From assembly GCA_035352895.1 (NCBI GenBank), contig DAOPYN010000013.1, forward strand, positions 1 to 64,000: a stretch of 64,000 bases of DNA. Reading direction: 5' to 3'. How positions within the stretch are numbered: the stretch's first letter is position 1; each line of letters begins with the position of its first letter. A program made the position numbers and the translations under genes. The notes under the pieces were generated by a model. That model did not search any database. It was not told the origin of the DNA and was given only the letters and a program-made list of their open reading frames with translations. This document shows positions 62,966 through 64,000 of this stretch, piece after piece. The DNA comes from UBA5070 sp035352895. Its GTDB lineage: Bacteria; Fibrobacterota; Fibrobacteria; UBA5070.

Positions 62966-64000
62966 GCACGCCCCGCCGGATCGGGATCCGGGTGCAGTTT
63001 TTGCTTCTTCTGGTCGCCGTATCCCTGGGGGTGGCTTCGGTGACGGCCATGATCGCGGCCTCCTCGCAGCGCGAATCCATGCTCCAGGAGCGCAAGCTGC
63101 GAGGTCTGACGGTGCTGCGCGCCTGGACCAGCCTCTGCCGGGAACGCGTCCTCAGCGACGAGACGGTGAACCTCTCCATGTGGGATTTCATCGACGAGCT
63201 GATGCACGGCGAACCCTCGGTGGTGGAGGTGTACCTGCAGGACACATCCGGGACCATCCTCATGCACAACCGCCAGGTCCTGGTGGGGACCCGGGGAGCC
63301 GTGGCGAATCCCGTCTCCGGAGGGGAGAGAGCCGGGCCGGGAGCGACGATCTGGTCCGATTCCTCCGGACGCGTGCTGCGGATCCAACAGTCCATCGACG
63401 TCAATGGCAGGCATCTGGGGATCGCCGGAGTGGTGTTCTCGTCCGGTGGCATCGAGGAGGGCATCCAGGAGTCCGTCCACCGCATCTTCCTGTTCGCCGG
63501 CCTGATCGCCTTGGCGGGCGTGGTGTCGGCTTCCCTTCTGGTGTACCACGTCACGCGACCCGTGCACCTTCTGGTGGAGGGGGTCAAGCGATTTGGCGAG
63601 CGCTTCGATCCCGAGCGGCCCGAGACCGCCGACTTCCAGATCCGATTCCGTTCCTTCAACGAGATCGGCGACGTGCGCGATTCGTTCAACGAGATGACCG
63701 CCGCGTTGCGTCGCACCATGGCCGAACGGAAGCTCCTGAAGGAGGAGTCAGGGTTCCTTCGGATGCAGGCCAAGACCGACGCGTTGACGGGGCTCTACAA
63801 CAAGCGGCAGTTCGAGGAGGACTTCCCGGAACTGGTGGGGCTGTCCAAGCGCCGGAGGAGGCCGTTGTGCCTCCTGATGATGGACATGGATCGCTTCAAG
63901 CTCCTCAACGACACGCTGGGCCATGCCGCGGGGGATCGCGCCCTGAAGGACCTGGCCCAGTCCATCCGCGAGCGCACGCGCAACACGGAACGCGCCTACC
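62962..64000 (+). CDS. Membrane-bound diguanylate cyclase (HAMP-GGDEF), cut by window edge
   Basis: The GTG at 62962 overlaps the stop of the LysM gene, and the frame stays open to base 64000 (346 codons). It has an N-terminal membrane helix (VQFLLLLVAVSLGVASVTAMI), a periplasmic sensor region of about 150 residues and a second helix (FLFAGLIALAGVVSASLLV). A HAMP-like segment (FNEIGDVRDSFNEMTAALRR) and the start of a GGDEF domain (TDALTGLYNKRQFEEDF, then MMDMDRFKLLNDTLGH) follow. The GGDEF active-site motif itself lies beyond the edge, so catalytic competence cannot be judged. Third gene of the TPR-propeller/LysM-cyclase operon. Confidence 0.9.
   Translation, partial: MSTPRRIGIRVQFLLLLVAVSLGVASVTAMIAASSQRESMLQERKLRGLTVLRAWTSLCRERVLSDETVNLSMWDFIDELMHGEPSVVEVYLQDTSGTILMHNRQVLVGTRGAVANPVSGGERAGPGATIWSDSSGRVLRIQQSIDVNGRHLGIAGVVFSSGGIEEGIQESVHRIFLFAGLIALAGVVSASLLVYHVTRPVHLLVEGVKRFGERFDPERPETADFQIRFRSFNEIGDVRDSFNEMTAALRRTMAERKLLKEESGFLRMQAKTDALTGLYNKRQFEEDFPELVGLSKRRRRPLCLLMMDMDRFKLLNDTLGHAAGDRALKDLAQSIRERTRNTERAY

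Overview
The window is high-GC bacterial chromosome of a flagellated, respiring, two-membrane organism. It carries a proton-pumping NADH dehydrogenase operon, a TonB/ExbD energy-transduction cluster, probable outer-membrane barrel proteins, a lipoprotein, two flagellins and c-di-GMP signalling genes. Many genes overlap by ATGA/GTGA/TTGA, and GTG and TTG starts are common. Secreted proteins with SbsA-like, beta-helix and C-terminal sorting-like modules would fit Fibrobacterota or a relative. This is inference, because no rRNA or other phylogenetic anchor is present. The window holds no tRNA, rRNA, CRISPR array, insertion sequence or prophage that I can see. It contains one 100-N assembly gap inside a tandem repeat.

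Layout. 1-5130: the 5' part of a type III glutamine synthetase (minus strand), two tandem SpoVG-family genes followed by comM, a minus-strand mini-operon of small proteins (membrane, winged-helix-like, repeat protein), and divergent lexA. 5397-19607: thirteen nuo genes (B-N) in one overlapping operon, with no nuoA, a short NuoG and a NuoE with an extra C-terminal domain. 19614-28824: a PPP-like phosphatase divergent from argA, the translation/transcription operon rimP-nusA-infB-rbfA-truB, and convergent tpx.

28932-36502: a large metallopeptidase/TolB-propeller/barrel protein with an AmpG-type permease, two minus-strand flagellins each behind a sigma-28-like promoter, a repeat lipoprotein with a sigma-54-like promoter, and a lipoate-ligase-family gene. 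36555-44477: asd-(small membrane protein)-alr, then a five-gene DUF3450-TtpC-ExbD-TonB-TPR cluster followed by a probable barrel protein. 44569-53347: purM, cysS, a ClpP with an odd N-terminus, an RluA-type pseudouridine synthase, a diguanylate cyclase overlapping a CheX-like phosphatase gene, a beta-helix protein, a DUF475/TerC-like membrane protein, a ferredoxin and a small protein.

53406-64000: a 1978-residue secreted protein (minus) with a jelly-roll-like domain apparently inserted in an SbsA-like Ig domain, autotransporter-type repeats and a sorting-like C-terminus. Divergent from it is an overlapping operon of a TPR protein, a propeller/LysM protein and a membrane diguanylate cyclase that runs off the window. 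The most interesting items are the two c-di-GMP-linked gene sets (CheX-like phosphatase with cyclase; TPR-propeller/LysM-cyclase), the mosaic giant protein, the matched flagellin promoters, and the altered Nuo and ClpP subunits.
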